Origin: Oscillospiraceae bacterium
GTDB lineage: Bacteria > Bacillota > Clostridia > Oscillospirales > Oscillospiraceae
Reading direction: 5' to 3'
Length of the DNA: 64,000 nt
Assembly (NCBI GenBank): GCA_024697625.1
Contig: JAILFJ010000140.1
Location: 1 to 64,000 of the forward strand
Each line of letters starts with the position of its first letter. Within the stretch, counting starts at the first letter, position 1. The position numbers and the translations under genes were made by a program. The notes below the pieces were generated by a model that had not been told where the DNA came from, made no database searches, and was given only the letters and a program-made list of their open reading frames with translations. Positions 26,020 through 34,910 of the stretch are shown here, one piece after another.

Positions 26020-26784
26020 CTACTCTCCGTCGCCCAGGGTCGGGGCCTTGGTGCCGTTGTAGACGTAGTCGATCTGCTCCTGCGTGATGGTAGAGGCCGG
26101 CCCGTCGAAGACGATCTCGCCGGCGCGGACGCCGATGACCCGGTCGCAGTACTGGAGGGCGAGATCGATATGGTGGATGTTCAGAAGGATGGAGATGTTG
26201 TAGTCCCTGTTGATGCGGACGAAGTCCTGCATGACCTGACGGGCGGTGATGGGGTCCAGAGAAGCCACCGGCTCGTCCGCCAGGATGATCTTCGGGTTCT
26301 GGTTCAGGGTTCTGGCCAGGGCGACGCGCTGCTGCTGTCCGCCGGAGAGCTGATCGCAGCGGGTATAGGCCTTGTCGAGGATGCCGACCTTGTCCAGGCT
26401 CTCCAGGGCGCGCAGCTTCTGCTCCTTCGAGAAGACGCCGAAGAGGACCCGGAAGAAGTTCATGTCCGGCACGTCCGCGGTCAGGACGTTCTTGATCGCG
26501 GTGCTGCGGCTGACGAGGTTGAAGCTCTGGAAGATCATCCCGACCTTCCGCCGGTATCGCCTGAGCTCCGCGCCGCGGAGGGTGTTGACGTCCACACCGT
26601 CCACGGTCAGCGAACCTTTGGTGACATCGTGCATGCGGTTGATGCAGCGCAGGATGGTGGATTTGCCGGCCCCGGAGAGACCGATGATAGCGACAAACTC
26701 ACCCTGCTCGATCTGAAGGTTGACGTCCTTCAGCGCGGTGAAGCCGTTGGGATAGGTTTTATAGACGTTCTTAAACTCAATCAT
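26020..26784 (-). CDS. phnC: phosphonate-type ABC transporter ATP-binding protein
   Basis: 254 residues. Walker A is GLSGAGKST, the signature LSGGQQQRVALAR, Walker B IILADEPVASLD and the H-loop NIHHIDLA. The sequence after the signature (LDPITARQVMQDFVRI) follows the PhnC form. It powers import through the two PhnE subunits. AGGGAGA precedes the ATG at 26784. Confidence 0.93.
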   Translation of the reverse strand: MIEFKNVYKTYPNGFTALKDVNLQIEQGEFVAIIGLSGAGKSTILRCINRMHDVTKGSLTVDGVDVNTLRGAELRRYRRKVGMIFQSFNLVSRSTAIKNVLTADVPDMNFFRVLFGVFSKEQKLRALESLDKVGILDKAYTRCDQLSGGQQQRVALARTLNQNPKIILADEPVASLDPITARQVMQDFVRINRDYNISILLNIHHIDLALQYCDRVIGVRAGEIVFDGPASTITQEQIDYVYNGTKAPTLGDGE

Positions 26785-26854
26785 GCTGAGGTTCTCCCTT
26801 TCTTACAGCGCTTCTCTGATCCTGCAGCGCTTCTCTGAGGCCGGAATGATGAAA

Positions 26855-26890
26855 AAACGGGCTCCGTACGCGATGATACAGAGCCCGTTT
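26855..26890 (-). terminator. terminator/attenuator between phnD and phnC
   Basis: Hairpin arms AAACGGGCTC (26881-26890 and 26855-26864 read on the minus strand), 16-base loop, then TTTTTT on the minus strand. It should reduce transcription past phnD, giving more binding protein than ATPase and permease. A 14-base sequence CAGCGCTTCTCTGA is repeated at 26806 and 26825 in the same gap. Confidence 0.7.
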
Positions 26891-26906
26891 CCGTCTGTGC
26901 CGGGGA

Positions 26907-27974
26907 TCAGCCGTCTACAGCGGTGAGGGCGGCGCGGGCGCCGTCATAGTCGGAGTCGACAGCCTTGGCATAGCCGGTGTGGCTGTAGACGTCGAAGATG
27001 GCCTTGCCCTCGTCGGTATTGATGATGTTGATGAAGCAGTCCTGGAGCGCGGCCTTCAGCTCGTCGGTGTAGAAGGGGCTCTCCTTGGAGATGGCGACGG
27101 TGTCGTTGTAGATGCCGTCGGTGACACCGATGACGTTCAGCTCATTCCAGATGCTCTCGGAACGGCCCATGCCCTGCTTGCCGGTGCTGTCCTGCTGGTC
27201 GGTGGGAAGCGTCCAGGAGGCCTCATAGTCGTTGCGGCCGTCGGCGTAGCAGACGATGATGTCCACCTGCTCGGCAGCGGCATAGGAGAAGGCGGTGCCG
27301 TAGCCGGAGTCCAGAGGAATGACGTTGGAGAGGTCGGAGATCTTCCTGCCGTCATAATTCTCCATGAGCCACATGGTGGGATAGATGTAGCCTGCGGAGG
27401 AAGAGGTCTTCTGGACCGCCCATTTGGCTCCGTCCAGATCTTCCCAGGTGAGCTTCTCGCCGTTGTTGACCTTGTCGGCCAGCATCTTGCCGTACTCGGA
27501 GGGGGCGGCGTAGATCAGGGAGCGGTAGAAGGTGACCTGCGGTCCGTCCTTCCTGGTGGCGTTGGCTTCGCCGTTCCAGTCGGCGGGATTGGTGCTGTCG
27601 TTGGAGAGGCCGTTGCGGGTGGCGGTCAGGATGACCTCGGTGTCGTCGGAATAGAGGGCGTAGGTGCCGCCGGGCAGCCAGCCGATGTCGATGGAGCCTG
27701 CGGACATGGCCTCGCCGGTGGCGTCGTAGCTGGTGCCGACGGTGATGTCGACCTCGTCGATGTCGTAGCCGAGCCTGGCCATCTCGTCCTTGACCAGGTC
27801 AGGGAGATTCGCCGTGCCGGCGATGATCACGTCCGCGTCCTTGGAGGGGACGAACTCAAGGGTCAGCTTGTCGAAGTGGGGCCGGTCCTCAGCGAAGGCG
27901 GCGACCGTGAAGAGGCCGAAGGCCATCACGAGAGCCAGGCAGAGGGAGAGAATACGAGAGAACTGCTTCATCAT
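26907..27974 (-). CDS. phnD: phosphate/phosphite/phosphonate-type ABC binding protein
   Basis: 355 residues. A signal peptide ends near AAFA-ED; there is no lipobox cysteine, which is uncommon for a binding protein of a Gram-positive-type envelope. The mature part has GTSYDATGEAMSAGSIDIGWLPGG, characteristic of PhnD. First gene of a minus-strand operon phnD-phnC-phnE-phnE-phosphoesterase. The ligand is not evident: no C-P lyase or phosphonatase gene lies nearby, so a phosphate ester, phosphite or nucleotide-like compound is as likely as a phosphonate. Confidence 0.9.
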   Translation of the reverse strand: MMKQFSRILSLCLALVMAFGLFTVAAFAEDRPHFDKLTLEFVPSKDADVIIAGTANLPDLVKDEMARLGYDIDEVDITVGTSYDATGEAMSAGSIDIGWLPGGTYALYSDDTEVILTATRNGLSNDSTNPADWNGEANATRKDGPQVTFYRSLIYAAPSEYGKMLADKVNNGEKLTWEDLDGAKWAVQKTSSSAGYIYPTMWLMENYDGRKISDLSNVIPLDSGYGTAFSYAAAEQVDIIVCYADGRNDYEASWTLPTDQQDSTGKQGMGRSESIWNELNVIGVTDGIYNDTVAISKESPFYTDELKAALQDCFINIINTDEGKAIFDVYSHTGYAKAVDSDYDGARAALTAVDG

Positions 27975-28023
27975 AAAAATCTCCTTATGATTGTATTTGG
28001 ATACGAAGACTGCATCCGTGAAA

Positions 28024-28052
28024 AGTATAGCGAATCTCGGGCCTTAAGTCAA
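28024..28052 (-). promoter_or_regulatory. phnD promoter
   Basis: Minus strand: -35 TTGACT (28047-28052), 17-base spacer, -10 TATACT (28024-28029). Confidence 0.7.
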
Positions 28053-28075
28053 CTGAAAAATGTACCGAAAAACAC

Positions 28076-28105
28076 ATTCCTGACAAAGAGATTCTTGACA
28101 AAGAG
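28076..28105 (+). repeat. 15-base tandem direct repeat overlapping the metK -35
   Basis: ATTCCTGACAAAGAG at 28076 is followed directly by ATTCTTGACAAAGAG at 28091, one mismatch. The second copy contains the -35 of the metK promoter. It may be a duplicated -35 or an operator for the divergent phnD and metK promoters. Confidence 0.75.
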
Positions 28106-28122
28106 AAAATTGCTGATATAAT
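28095..28122 (+). promoter_or_regulatory. metK promoter
   Basis: -35 TTGACA (28095-28100), 16-base spacer, -10 TATAAT (28117-28122), about 40 bases before the riboswitch. Confidence 0.75.
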
Positions 28123-28162
28123 AATCCGCGCACTGAATAAACGGTACACTTACAACTGAACA

Positions 28163-28257
28163 CCTTATCAAGAGCGGTGGAGGGAACGGCCCTGTGAAGC
28201 CCGGCAACCTGCGTGATGCGCAAGGTGCCAAATCCGGCGGTGAGACGAGAGATGAGG
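28163..28257 (+). promoter_or_regulatory. SAM-I (S-box) riboswitch aptamer
   Basis: P1 is CCTTATC (28163-28169) paired with GATGAGG (28251-28257). Inside are the conserved S-box blocks: AGAGCGGTGGAGGGA, GGCCC, GAAGCCCGGCAACC and AAGGTGCCAAATCC. When S-adenosylmethionine is abundant the aptamer folds and lets the downstream terminator form, lowering metK expression: product feedback by RNA. Confidence 0.92.
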
Positions 28258-28277
28258 CTGTATATGCAGGTTTTCCG

Positions 28278-28303
28278 CACCCCGGGTTTTCCGGGGTGTT
28301 TTT
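28278..28303 (+). terminator. expression-platform terminator of the SAM riboswitch
   Basis: Stem CACCCCGG (28278-28285) with CCGGGGTG (28291-28298), 5-base loop and a T-run at 28299-28303. It ends transcription before metK when SAM is bound. Confidence 0.88.
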
Positions 28304-28386
28304 CATCCGAACCGGAGCTTGCCATAAGTGCCTGCAGAGAACAGAGCTCTGCGGGGATTGTAAGAGAACAGAAAGGAACAAGCGCA

Positions 28387-29541
28387 ATGAGTCATTACTT
28401 TTTTACGTCCGAATCCGTGACCGAGGGACATCCCGACAAGATCTGCGACCAGATCTCCGACGCCGTGCTGGATGCGATCCTGACGGAGGACCCGATGGGC
28501 CGCGTGGCCTGCGAGACCACCGCCTCCACCGGCCTCGTCCACGTGATGGGCGAGATCAGCACCAGCTGCTATGTGGATATCGCGAAGATTGCCCGGGACG
28601 TCATCCGGGACATCGGCTATGACCGCGCCAAGTACGGCTTCGACTGCGACACCTGCGGCATCATCGTCAACATCGACGAACAGTCCGGGGATATCGCCCT
28701 CGGCACGAACGACGAGGTCGGCGGCGCCGGGGACCAGGGCATGATGTTCGGCTACGCCTGCGACGAGACCGAGGAGCTGATGCCGCTGCCGATCTCCCTC
28801 GCCCACCGGCTCGCCAGACGCCTGACGCAGGTGCGGAAGGAGAAGCTGGTGGAATACCTGAGACCGGACGGCAAGACCCAGGTCACCGTCGAGTACGACG
28901 AAGAGCGCAGACCGGTCCGTGTGGATACGGTCGTCATCTCGACCCAGCACTCGCCCCGGGCGACCGCCGAGCAGATCCGGGAGGATATGATCCGGCTCGT
29001 CATCCGCCCGACGGTTCCGGCGGAGCTGCTGGATGAGAACACCAGGATCTATGTGAACCCCACCGGACGCTTCGTCATCGGCGGGCCCCAGGGCGACTCG
29101 GGCCTCACGGGCCGCAAGATCATCGTGGACACCTACGGCGGCAGCGCCCCCCACGGCGGCGGCGCCTTCTCCGGAAAGGACCCGACGAAGGTCGACCGCT
29201 CCGCAGCCTACGCGGCGCGCTGGGCGGCGAAGAACGTCGTGGCGGCGGGCCTTGCGCGGCGCTGCCAGATCCAGCTGGCCTATGCCATCGGCGTGGCGGA
29301 GCCCGTGAGCGTCCTGGTGGAGACCTTCGGTACGGGGACGGTCCCGGACGACGTGCTCAGCCGGGCGGTGTCCAGGGTCTTTGACTTCCGGCCGGCCGCC
29401 ATCATCCGCGACCTCGACCTGCGCAGGCCGATCTATCGCAGGCTCGCCGCCTACGGCCACATGGGCCGGGAGGACCTCGGCGTGCGCTGGGAGGAGCGCA
29501 ACCGGACGGAGGAACTGAAGCAGGCCGTCCTGGAGGCGTGA
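28387..29541 (+). CDS. metK: S-adenosylmethionine synthetase
   Basis: 384 residues, normal length. GHPDKICDQ (ATP and Mg), [16 protein letters not shown] and the P-loop [19 protein letters not shown] are all intact. It makes S-adenosylmethionine from methionine and ATP. The start is the ATG at 28387 with AAAGGA upstream; a longer in-frame opening from 28213 lies inside the riboswitch and is not used. AdoMet feeds the radical-SAM activase NrdG and the methylase encoded in this window. Confidence 0.96.
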   Translation: MSHYFFTSESVTEGHPDKICDQISDAVLDAILTEDPMGRVACETTASTGLVHVMGEISTSCYVDIAKIARDVIRDIGYDRAKYGFDCDTCGIIVNIDEQSGDIALGTNDEVGGAGDQGMMFGYACDETEELMPLPISLAHRLARRLTQVRKEKLVEYLRPDGKTQVTVEYDEERRPVRVDTVVISTQHSPRATAEQIREDMIRLVIRPTVPAELLDENTRIYVNPTGRFVIGGPQGDSGLTGRKIIVDTYGGSAPHGGGAFSGKDPTKVDRSAAYAARWAAKNVVAAGLARRCQIQLAYAIGVAEPVSVLVETFGTGTVPDDVLSRAVSRVFDFRPAAIIRDLDLRRPIYRRLAAYGHMGREDLGVRWEERNRTEELKQAVLEA

Positions 29542-29617
29542 AGCCGCGCATGAGACGCGGGAGGGCGGAAAAACCCGCAGGACACGCGCAGACGAAGAAG
29601 CAAAGGAGTAACATGGC

Positions 29618-31606
29618 ATGAAAAACAGGAAAGGATTCCGTTTCGGTCTGTTCCTGGTGACGATCGGCATCGTCTACGGCGACATCGGGACCTCTCCGAT
29701 GTACGTGATGAAGTCCATCCTGGAGGGGAACGGCGGGATTCAGGAGGTGGACAGGCAGTTCATCATCGGCTCGCTGTCTCTGGTGATCTGGACCATCACG
29801 CTGCTGACGACGGTGAAGTACGTCCTGATCGCCATGAAGGCGGACAACCACGGTGAGGGAGGCATCTTCTCGCTGTACTCGCTGGTGAAGAACTGCGGGA
29901 AGTGGCTGATCGTCCCGGCCATGCTGGGCGGCGCAGCCCTGCTGGCCGACGGTGTTCTGACCCCGGCGGTCACGGTGACGACGGCCGTAGAGGGCCTGCG
30001 GAGCATCTCCGCCATGGACCGCTTCCTCGGCACCGGGCAGTGGAAGGTGGTCCTCATCACCCTGATCATCATCACCGCACTGTTCTCGGTCCAGCACAGC
30101 GGCACCAGCCGGATCGGAAAAGCCTTCGGGCCGGTCATGCTGCTGTGGTTCTCCTTCCTGGGGATCACCGGAGCGGCGCACATCCTGACGGTACCCGCCG
30201 TGCTGAAGGCCTTCAACCCGATCTACGCCGTGCAGGTCCTGCTGAGCCCGGCCAACAAGCTCGGATTCATGATTCTGGGCAGCGTCTTCCTCGCGACCAC
30301 GGGCGCGGAGGCACTGTATTCGGACATGGGCCACGTCGGGAAGGAGAACATCTACTTCAGCTGGCCCTTTGTCAAGCTGTGCCTGATCCTGAACTATCTG
30401 GGACAGGGCGCCTGGATCATCCGGAATCAGGCTGAGACCGGCCTGTACCGGATCGCGGACCTCAACCCCTTCTTCCTGATGCTGGCCCCGGCGATGCGCC
30501 CCTTTGCCGTGGTCCTCGGCGCCGCGGCGGCGGTGATTGCCTCCCAGGCGCTGATCACCGGCTCCTATACCCTGGTCTCGGAGGCGATCCTGCTGGATCT
30601 GCTGCCCCATCTGGAGATCCGCTATCCCTCCACGACAAAGGGCCAGCTGTACATCGGCACGGTCAACATGGTGCTGTGGATCGGCTGCAGCCTGGTTGTG
30701 CTGTATTTCCGCTCCGGTGCGCGGATGGAGTCGGCCTACGGCCTGGCCATCACGGTCACGATGCTGATGACGACGCTGCTGCTGGCGGTCTATCTCAGCG
30801 CGGTGAAGAAGAAACGGCTGATCGCCCTCCTGGTGCTGGCGGTCTTCGGCGTCATCGAGAGCATCTTCTTCATCTCCAGCCTCGGCAAGTTCATGCACGG
30901 CGGCTACGTCACCGTGATCCTGACCCTCCTGCTCCTGGTGCTGATGCTGATCTGGTACCGGGGCACCCAGCTTGAGAAAAAATACAGCACGCACCTCCGC
31001 TTCCGCGACCATGTGGACAGCCTTGTCGCCCTGAACCGTGACACGGAGGTCCCCCTCCTCGCGAACAACCTGGTCTATCTGGACGGTGAGACGGACCGCG
31101 AGCTGATCGACCGCGATATTCTCTACTCCATCCTCGACAAGGACACCAAACGCGCCCAGGCCTACTGGTTTGTAAACGTCCACGTCCTGAACGACCCCTA
31201 CACCCTGAACTATGAGCTGGAGACCTACGGGACGGACTGCATCTTCCGCATCCGGCTGAATCTGGGCTTCAAGTGCTCGCAGCGGGTGAACGTCTATCTG
31301 AGACAGATCGTGCAGGATCTGCAGGCGAGGGGCGAGCTGCCCGCCCAGAACAAGAAGTATTCCATCTACGGCGAGTCCAGCATCGGCACCTTCAAGTTCT
31401 GCATGATCCGCAAGTCGGTGACGACCAAGACGGAGCTCTCCGGTCTGGATGAGCTGATTCTGAACGCCAAGTACTCCATCCGGAAGTCCGCCGGCTCGAA
31501 GGAGAAGTGGTACGGTCTAGATACCTCCTCCCTGATCATGGAGAACGTCCCGCTGCTCACGGGCGGCGCCGCGCCGGAGGGCCGGATCACGCGGAAAGAA
31601 TCGTAG
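29618..31606 (+). CDS. kup: KUP/HAK-type potassium uptake permease
   Basis: 662 residues, about twelve membrane segments then a cytosolic C-terminal domain from about residue 450. The N-terminal hallmark GIVYGDIGTSPMYVM and NHGEGGIFSLYSL are the K+-pathway motifs of the KUP family. It is thought to work as a K+/H+ symporter. AAGGAG lies 9 bases before the ATG. It is co-directional with metK, 76 bases behind it; no further riboswitch fits in that gap. Confidence 0.93.
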   Translation: MKNRKGFRFGLFLVTIGIVYGDIGTSPMYVMKSILEGNGGIQEVDRQFIIGSLSLVIWTITLLTTVKYVLIAMKADNHGEGGIFSLYSLVKNCGKWLIVPAMLGGAALLADGVLTPAVTVTTAVEGLRSISAMDRFLGTGQWKVVLITLIIITALFSVQHSGTSRIGKAFGPVMLLWFSFLGITGAAHILTVPAVLKAFNPIYAVQVLLSPANKLGFMILGSVFLATTGAEALYSDMGHVGKENIYFSWPFVKLCLILNYLGQGAWIIRNQAETGLYRIADLNPFFLMLAPAMRPFAVVLGAAAAVIASQALITGSYTLVSEAILLDLLPHLEIRYPSTTKGQLYIGTVNMVLWIGCSLVVLYFRSGARMESAYGLAITVTMLMTTLLLAVYLSAVKKKRLIALLVLAVFGVIESIFFISSLGKFMHGGYVTVILTLLLLVLMLIWYRGTQLEKKYSTHLRFRDHVDSLVALNRDTEVPLLANNLVYLDGETDRELIDRDILYSILDKDTKRAQAYWFVNVHVLNDPYTLNYELETYGTDCIFRIRLNLGFKCSQRVNVYLRQIVQDLQARGELPAQNKKYSIYGESSIGTFKFCMIRKSVTTKTELSGLDELILNAKYSIRKSAGSKEKWYGLDTSSLIMENVPLLTGGAAPEGRITRKES

Positions 31607-31622
31607 CGCTGTTCCAAAAAAC

Positions 31623-31651
31623 TTTACAAATGCAGAGCGCTGTGATATGAT
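31623..31651 (+). promoter_or_regulatory. promoter of the maltodextrin-type ABC operon
   Basis: -35 TTTACA (31623-31628), 17-base spacer, -10 TATGAT (31646-31651). Confidence 0.65.
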
Positions 31652-31720
31652 AGGCAAAGTGAATTTTCCCGTCAGCGGGGAGATTATATTTAAAAAATTC
31701 ACAGAAAAGGAGCAGAAAAA

Positions 31721-32998
31721 ATGAAAAAGATTCTCGCACTTGCGCTGACGCTGATCATGGTTTTTGCGCTGGCCTGTCCCACCGCGTTTGCGGCGAAGGA
31801 CGGTTCGGTCTACTGGCTGAACTTCAAGCCGGAGCTTGACGAGACTGCCCAGGCCCTCGCGGCGAAGTACACCGAGGCGACCGGCACCGAGGTAAAGGTC
31901 GTCACCGCCGCTTCCGGCACCTATCAGCAGACCCTGACCTCCGAGATGGGCAAGAAGGCCGCCCCGACTCTGTTCATCATCGGCAACCAGGCCGGTGTGA
32001 AGGAGTGGGGAGAGTTCGCCATGGATCTGACCGGCACGGCCATTGCCGACGAGCTCAACACCGACGCCTACAACCTCTATGACGCAGACGGCCGGCTGGT
32101 CTCCATCGGCTACTGCTATGAGTGCTACGGCATCATCGTGAATCCCGACCTCGTCGAGGCAGCGGGCCACAGCATGGATGAGATCAAGAACTTTGAGGGC
32201 CTGAAGGCCGTCGCCGAGGACATCCACGCCCGGGCCGCCGAGCTGGGCTTCGACGCCTTCTCCTCCTCCGATATGGACGGTTCCTCCAGCTGGCGCTTCA
32301 CCGGCCACATGATCAACCTCGAGTACGTCTATGAGGAGCGTGAAGCCGGCGCCGTCTGGACCGAGTGCCCGCCGAGCCTCACCGGCAACTACATGGACAA
32401 CTACAGGAACCTCTTTGACCTCTGCATCAACAACAGCCTGACCGACCCGAAGGACCTGGCAACCGGCGGACATGACGCCGAGGCGGAGTTCAAATCCGGC
32501 AAGGCCGCCTTCTTTGTGAACGGCTCCTGGGAGTATGCCGCGGTCTCCGGCGACGTTCCCAACGCGACGATGATCCCGTATTACTGCGGCGTGGCAGGCG
32601 AGGAGATGGCCGGCCTGAACTGCGGCACCGAGAACTGCTGGGCGATCAACGACATGGCCTCTGATGCGGACAAGGCCGCCACGATGGACTTCATGGTGTG
32701 GCTGGTCACCGACCCCGAGGCGAACGCCATGATGGTGGAGCAGCTCGGCATCATGCCCTACAAATCCGCTGTCGCATCCACCAACGGATTCCTGAACGAT
32801 GCCGCGGCCTATACGGCAGCAGGCTGCTACGTCATGGACTGGGCCACCAACTACCAGCCCAACGTGGACGACTACCGTGCGGGTCTCGTCTCCGCACTGA
32901 ACCAGTACTGCGCCGACCAGAGCGATGCCAACTGGGAGCTCGTGAAGACCGCCGCCATTGACGGCTGGGCTGTCCAGTACGCGGCTGCCAACGGCTGA
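31721..32998 (+). CDS. family 1 sugar-binding protein of an ABC importer (probably alpha-glucan)
   Basis: 425 residues. A signal peptide ends near TAFA-AK, with a cysteine inside the hydrophobic core (ALACPTAFA) that makes a weak lipobox possible. The mature part has the MalE-like order: lobe I with EWGEFAMDLT, hinge GYCYECYGIIVNPDL, and the late EFKSGKAAFFVNGSWEY seen in family 1 binding proteins. Position in front of MalF/MalG-type permeases and malQ points to maltodextrin. AAAAGGAG precedes the ATG. Confidence 0.9.
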   Translation: MKKILALALTLIMVFALACPTAFAAKDGSVYWLNFKPELDETAQALAAKYTEATGTEVKVVTAASGTYQQTLTSEMGKKAAPTLFIIGNQAGVKEWGEFAMDLTGTAIADELNTDAYNLYDADGRLVSIGYCYECYGIIVNPDLVEAAGHSMDEIKNFEGLKAVAEDIHARAAELGFDAFSSSDMDGSSSWRFTGHMINLEYVYEEREAGAVWTECPPSLTGNYMDNYRNLFDLCINNSLTDPKDLATGGHDAEAEFKSGKAAFFVNGSWEYAAVSGDVPNATMIPYYCGVAGEEMAGLNCGTENCWAINDMASDADKAATMDFMVWLVTDPEANAMMVEQLGIMPYKSAVASTNGFLNDAAAYTAAGCYVMDWATNYQPNVDDYRAGLVSALNQYCADQSDANWELVKTAAIDGWAVQYAAANG

Positions 32999-33017
32999 TC
33001 TTAAGCCCTTATCTTTC

Positions 33018-33049
33018 AAGCGGGGCGGACCTGTTCGTCCGCCCCGCTT
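33018..33049 (+). other. 13-base-pair hairpin between binding-protein and permease genes
   Basis: Arms AAGCGGGGCGGAC (33018-33030) and its complement (33037-33049) with a 6-base loop. The following T content is weak. Hairpins at this place in sugar importer operons commonly protect or raise the binding-protein mRNA. Confidence 0.65.
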
Positions 33050-33101
33050 CCCGTTTCAGGCGGTTTCCGTCGCCTGCTATCTGAGAAAAGGGAGTGAGAG
33101 A

Positions 33102-33989
33102 ATGAAAAAAAGCGTGTTCAAGGACCCGATGCGGCGGTGGGGCTGGTTCTTCCTGGGACCGGTCACGGCGGCCTTCATCATCGGCTTCGTATGGCCCTTT
33201 GTCCAGGGCATCTATCTTTCGTTCTGCAAGTTCAAGCTCATCACCAGGACAACCTGGGTGGGCTTCGAAAACTATGCAAAGGCGCTGTCTGACGCGAGCT
33301 TCATGCACTCTTTCTGGTACACGGCGCTGTTTGCAATCACCAGCCTGGTGTTTATCAACGTCCTGGGCTTTGCCGCGGCCTACGCGCTGACCCAGGGGAT
33401 CAAAGGCAGCAACCTCTTCCGCACGGTCTTCTTCATGCCGAACCTGATCGGCGGCATCGTGCTGGGCTATATCTGGTCCATGATCTTCGACGGCATCCTC
33501 TCCCGCTACGGGACCTCGATCCTGCTGGAGACCAAATACGGTTTCTGGGGCCTGATCATCCTGATGTGCTGGCAGCAGATCGGATATATGATGATCATCT
33601 ACATCGCGGGGCTGCAGTCGGTGCCGGAGGACATGCTGGAAGCGGCGAGAATTGACGGCGCGACGAAGACGCAGACTCTCTTCAGGGTGACGATCCCGAA
33701 CGTCATGCCCTCCATCACGATCTGCACCTTCCTGAGCCTCACCAACGGCTTCAAGCTCTTCGACCAGAACCTGGCGCTGACCGGCGGCCAGCCCTTCATC
33801 ATCCAGCCTGACGGCTCGACGATCAAGACGACCGAGATGCTGGCCCTGAACATCTACAACACCTTCTACGGCTCCAATTCGGCCTCGCAGGGTGTTGCGC
33901 AGGCCAAGGCAGTTCTGTTCTTCATCCTGGTGGCGGGGCTCGGACTGCTGCAGCTTGCCTATACGCGCAGGAGGGAGGTGCAGGCATAA
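33102..33989 (+). CDS. sugar ABC transporter permease (MalF/UgpA type)
   Basis: 295 residues, six membrane segments. The EAA loop is EDMLEAARIDGATKTQTLFRVTIP, as in family 1 sugar permeases. The start was set at the ATG at 33102 because AGGGAG lies 8-10 bases upstream; the frame extends further upstream into the hairpin, without a start signal. It ends in TAATG, sharing one base with the next permease start. Confidence 0.92.
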   Translation: MKKSVFKDPMRRWGWFFLGPVTAAFIIGFVWPFVQGIYLSFCKFKLITRTTWVGFENYAKALSDASFMHSFWYTALFAITSLVFINVLGFAAAYALTQGIKGSNLFRTVFFMPNLIGGIVLGYIWSMIFDGILSRYGTSILLETKYGFWGLIILMCWQQIGYMMIIYIAGLQSVPEDMLEAARIDGATKTQTLFRVTIPNVMPSITICTFLSLTNGFKLFDQNLALTGGQPFIIQPDGSTIKTTEMLALNIYNTFYGSNSASQGVAQAKAVLFFILVAGLGLLQLAYTRRREVQA

Positions 33990-34849
33990 TGAACAGACAG
34001 GAAAGCATCGCGGCCGAACGGCGCAGAAAGACGGTCCTCTCCGTCGTCCTCGCCGCCATCTGCATCATCTATGTACTGCCGGTCCTCACGGTGGTGATCA
34101 ACTCCTTCAAGCTCAACACTTTTGTCAAAACCGACACCTTCGCGATTCCGACCGGCGAGATGTGGGCCGGATTTACGAACTTCATCAAGGGGATGACCTT
34201 CGGCAACTACCCCTTCTGGAACAGCGTGAAGTACAGCGCGCTGATCACGGTGCTGTCCACGGCCCTGATCCTTCTCTTCACCTCCATGGCGGCCTGGTAC
34301 ATCGCACGGGTGAACTCCTTCTTCTGCAAGCTGGTCTACTATCTCTGCGTGTTCTCGATGGTGGTGCCCTTCCAGATGGTCATGTTCACCCTCTCCAAAA
34401 CGGCGGACTCGCTCCATCTGAACACGCCGTGGACGATCCCGATCGTCTATCTCGGCTTCGGCGCGGGCCTGGCGATCTTCATGTTCGTCGGCTTTGTCAA
34501 GTCCATCCCGCTGGAGATCGAGGAGGCGGCCTCCATCGACGGCTGCGGCCCGGTCCGGACCTACTTCTCGGTGGTCTTCCCGATGCTGAAGCCGACGATG
34601 ATCTCGGTCGGCATCCTGGAGATCATGTGGGTCTGGAACGACTTCCTGCTGCCCTATCTGGTGCTGGACATCAACGAGTACCGGACGATCCCGATCCATA
34701 TCCAGTATCTGAAGGGAAGCTACGGCACGGTCGACCTGGGCGCGACGATGGCCCTGATCCTGCTGAGCATCATCCCGGTCATCATCTTCTACCTCATCTG
34801 CCAGAAGTACATCATCAAGGGTGTCGCGGCCGGCGCGGTGAAGGGATAA
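33989..34849 (+). CDS. sugar ABC transporter permease (MalG/UgpE type)
   Basis: 286 residues, six membrane segments. The EAA loop IPLEIEEAASIDGCGPVRTYFSVVFP is the MalG form. It overlaps the preceding gene by one base (TAATG). No ATPase gene is found in the operon, so the pair must use a shared MsmX/MalK-type ATPase encoded elsewhere. Confidence 0.92.
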   Translation: MNRQESIAAERRRKTVLSVVLAAICIIYVLPVLTVVINSFKLNTFVKTDTFAIPTGEMWAGFTNFIKGMTFGNYPFWNSVKYSALITVLSTALILLFTSMAAWYIARVNSFFCKLVYYLCVFSMVVPFQMVMFTLSKTADSLHLNTPWTIPIVYLGFGAGLAIFMFVGFVKSIPLEIEEAASIDGCGPVRTYFSVVFPMLKPTMISVGILEIMWVWNDFLLPYLVLDINEYRTIPIHIQYLKGSYGTVDLGATMALILLSIIPVIIFYLICQKYIIKGVAAGAVKG

Positions 34850-34910
34850 AACCGTTACAGTGATTTTTGATGCCCGGAGAGGCATCGTGAAAGGATAAGA
34901 AACTGGCAAA

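Noticed and set aside
22643-27974. A phosphonate degradation cluster
   Set aside because: No C-P lyase (phnG-M), phosphonatase or PEP mutase gene is present; only the importer and a phosphate-ester hydrolase.
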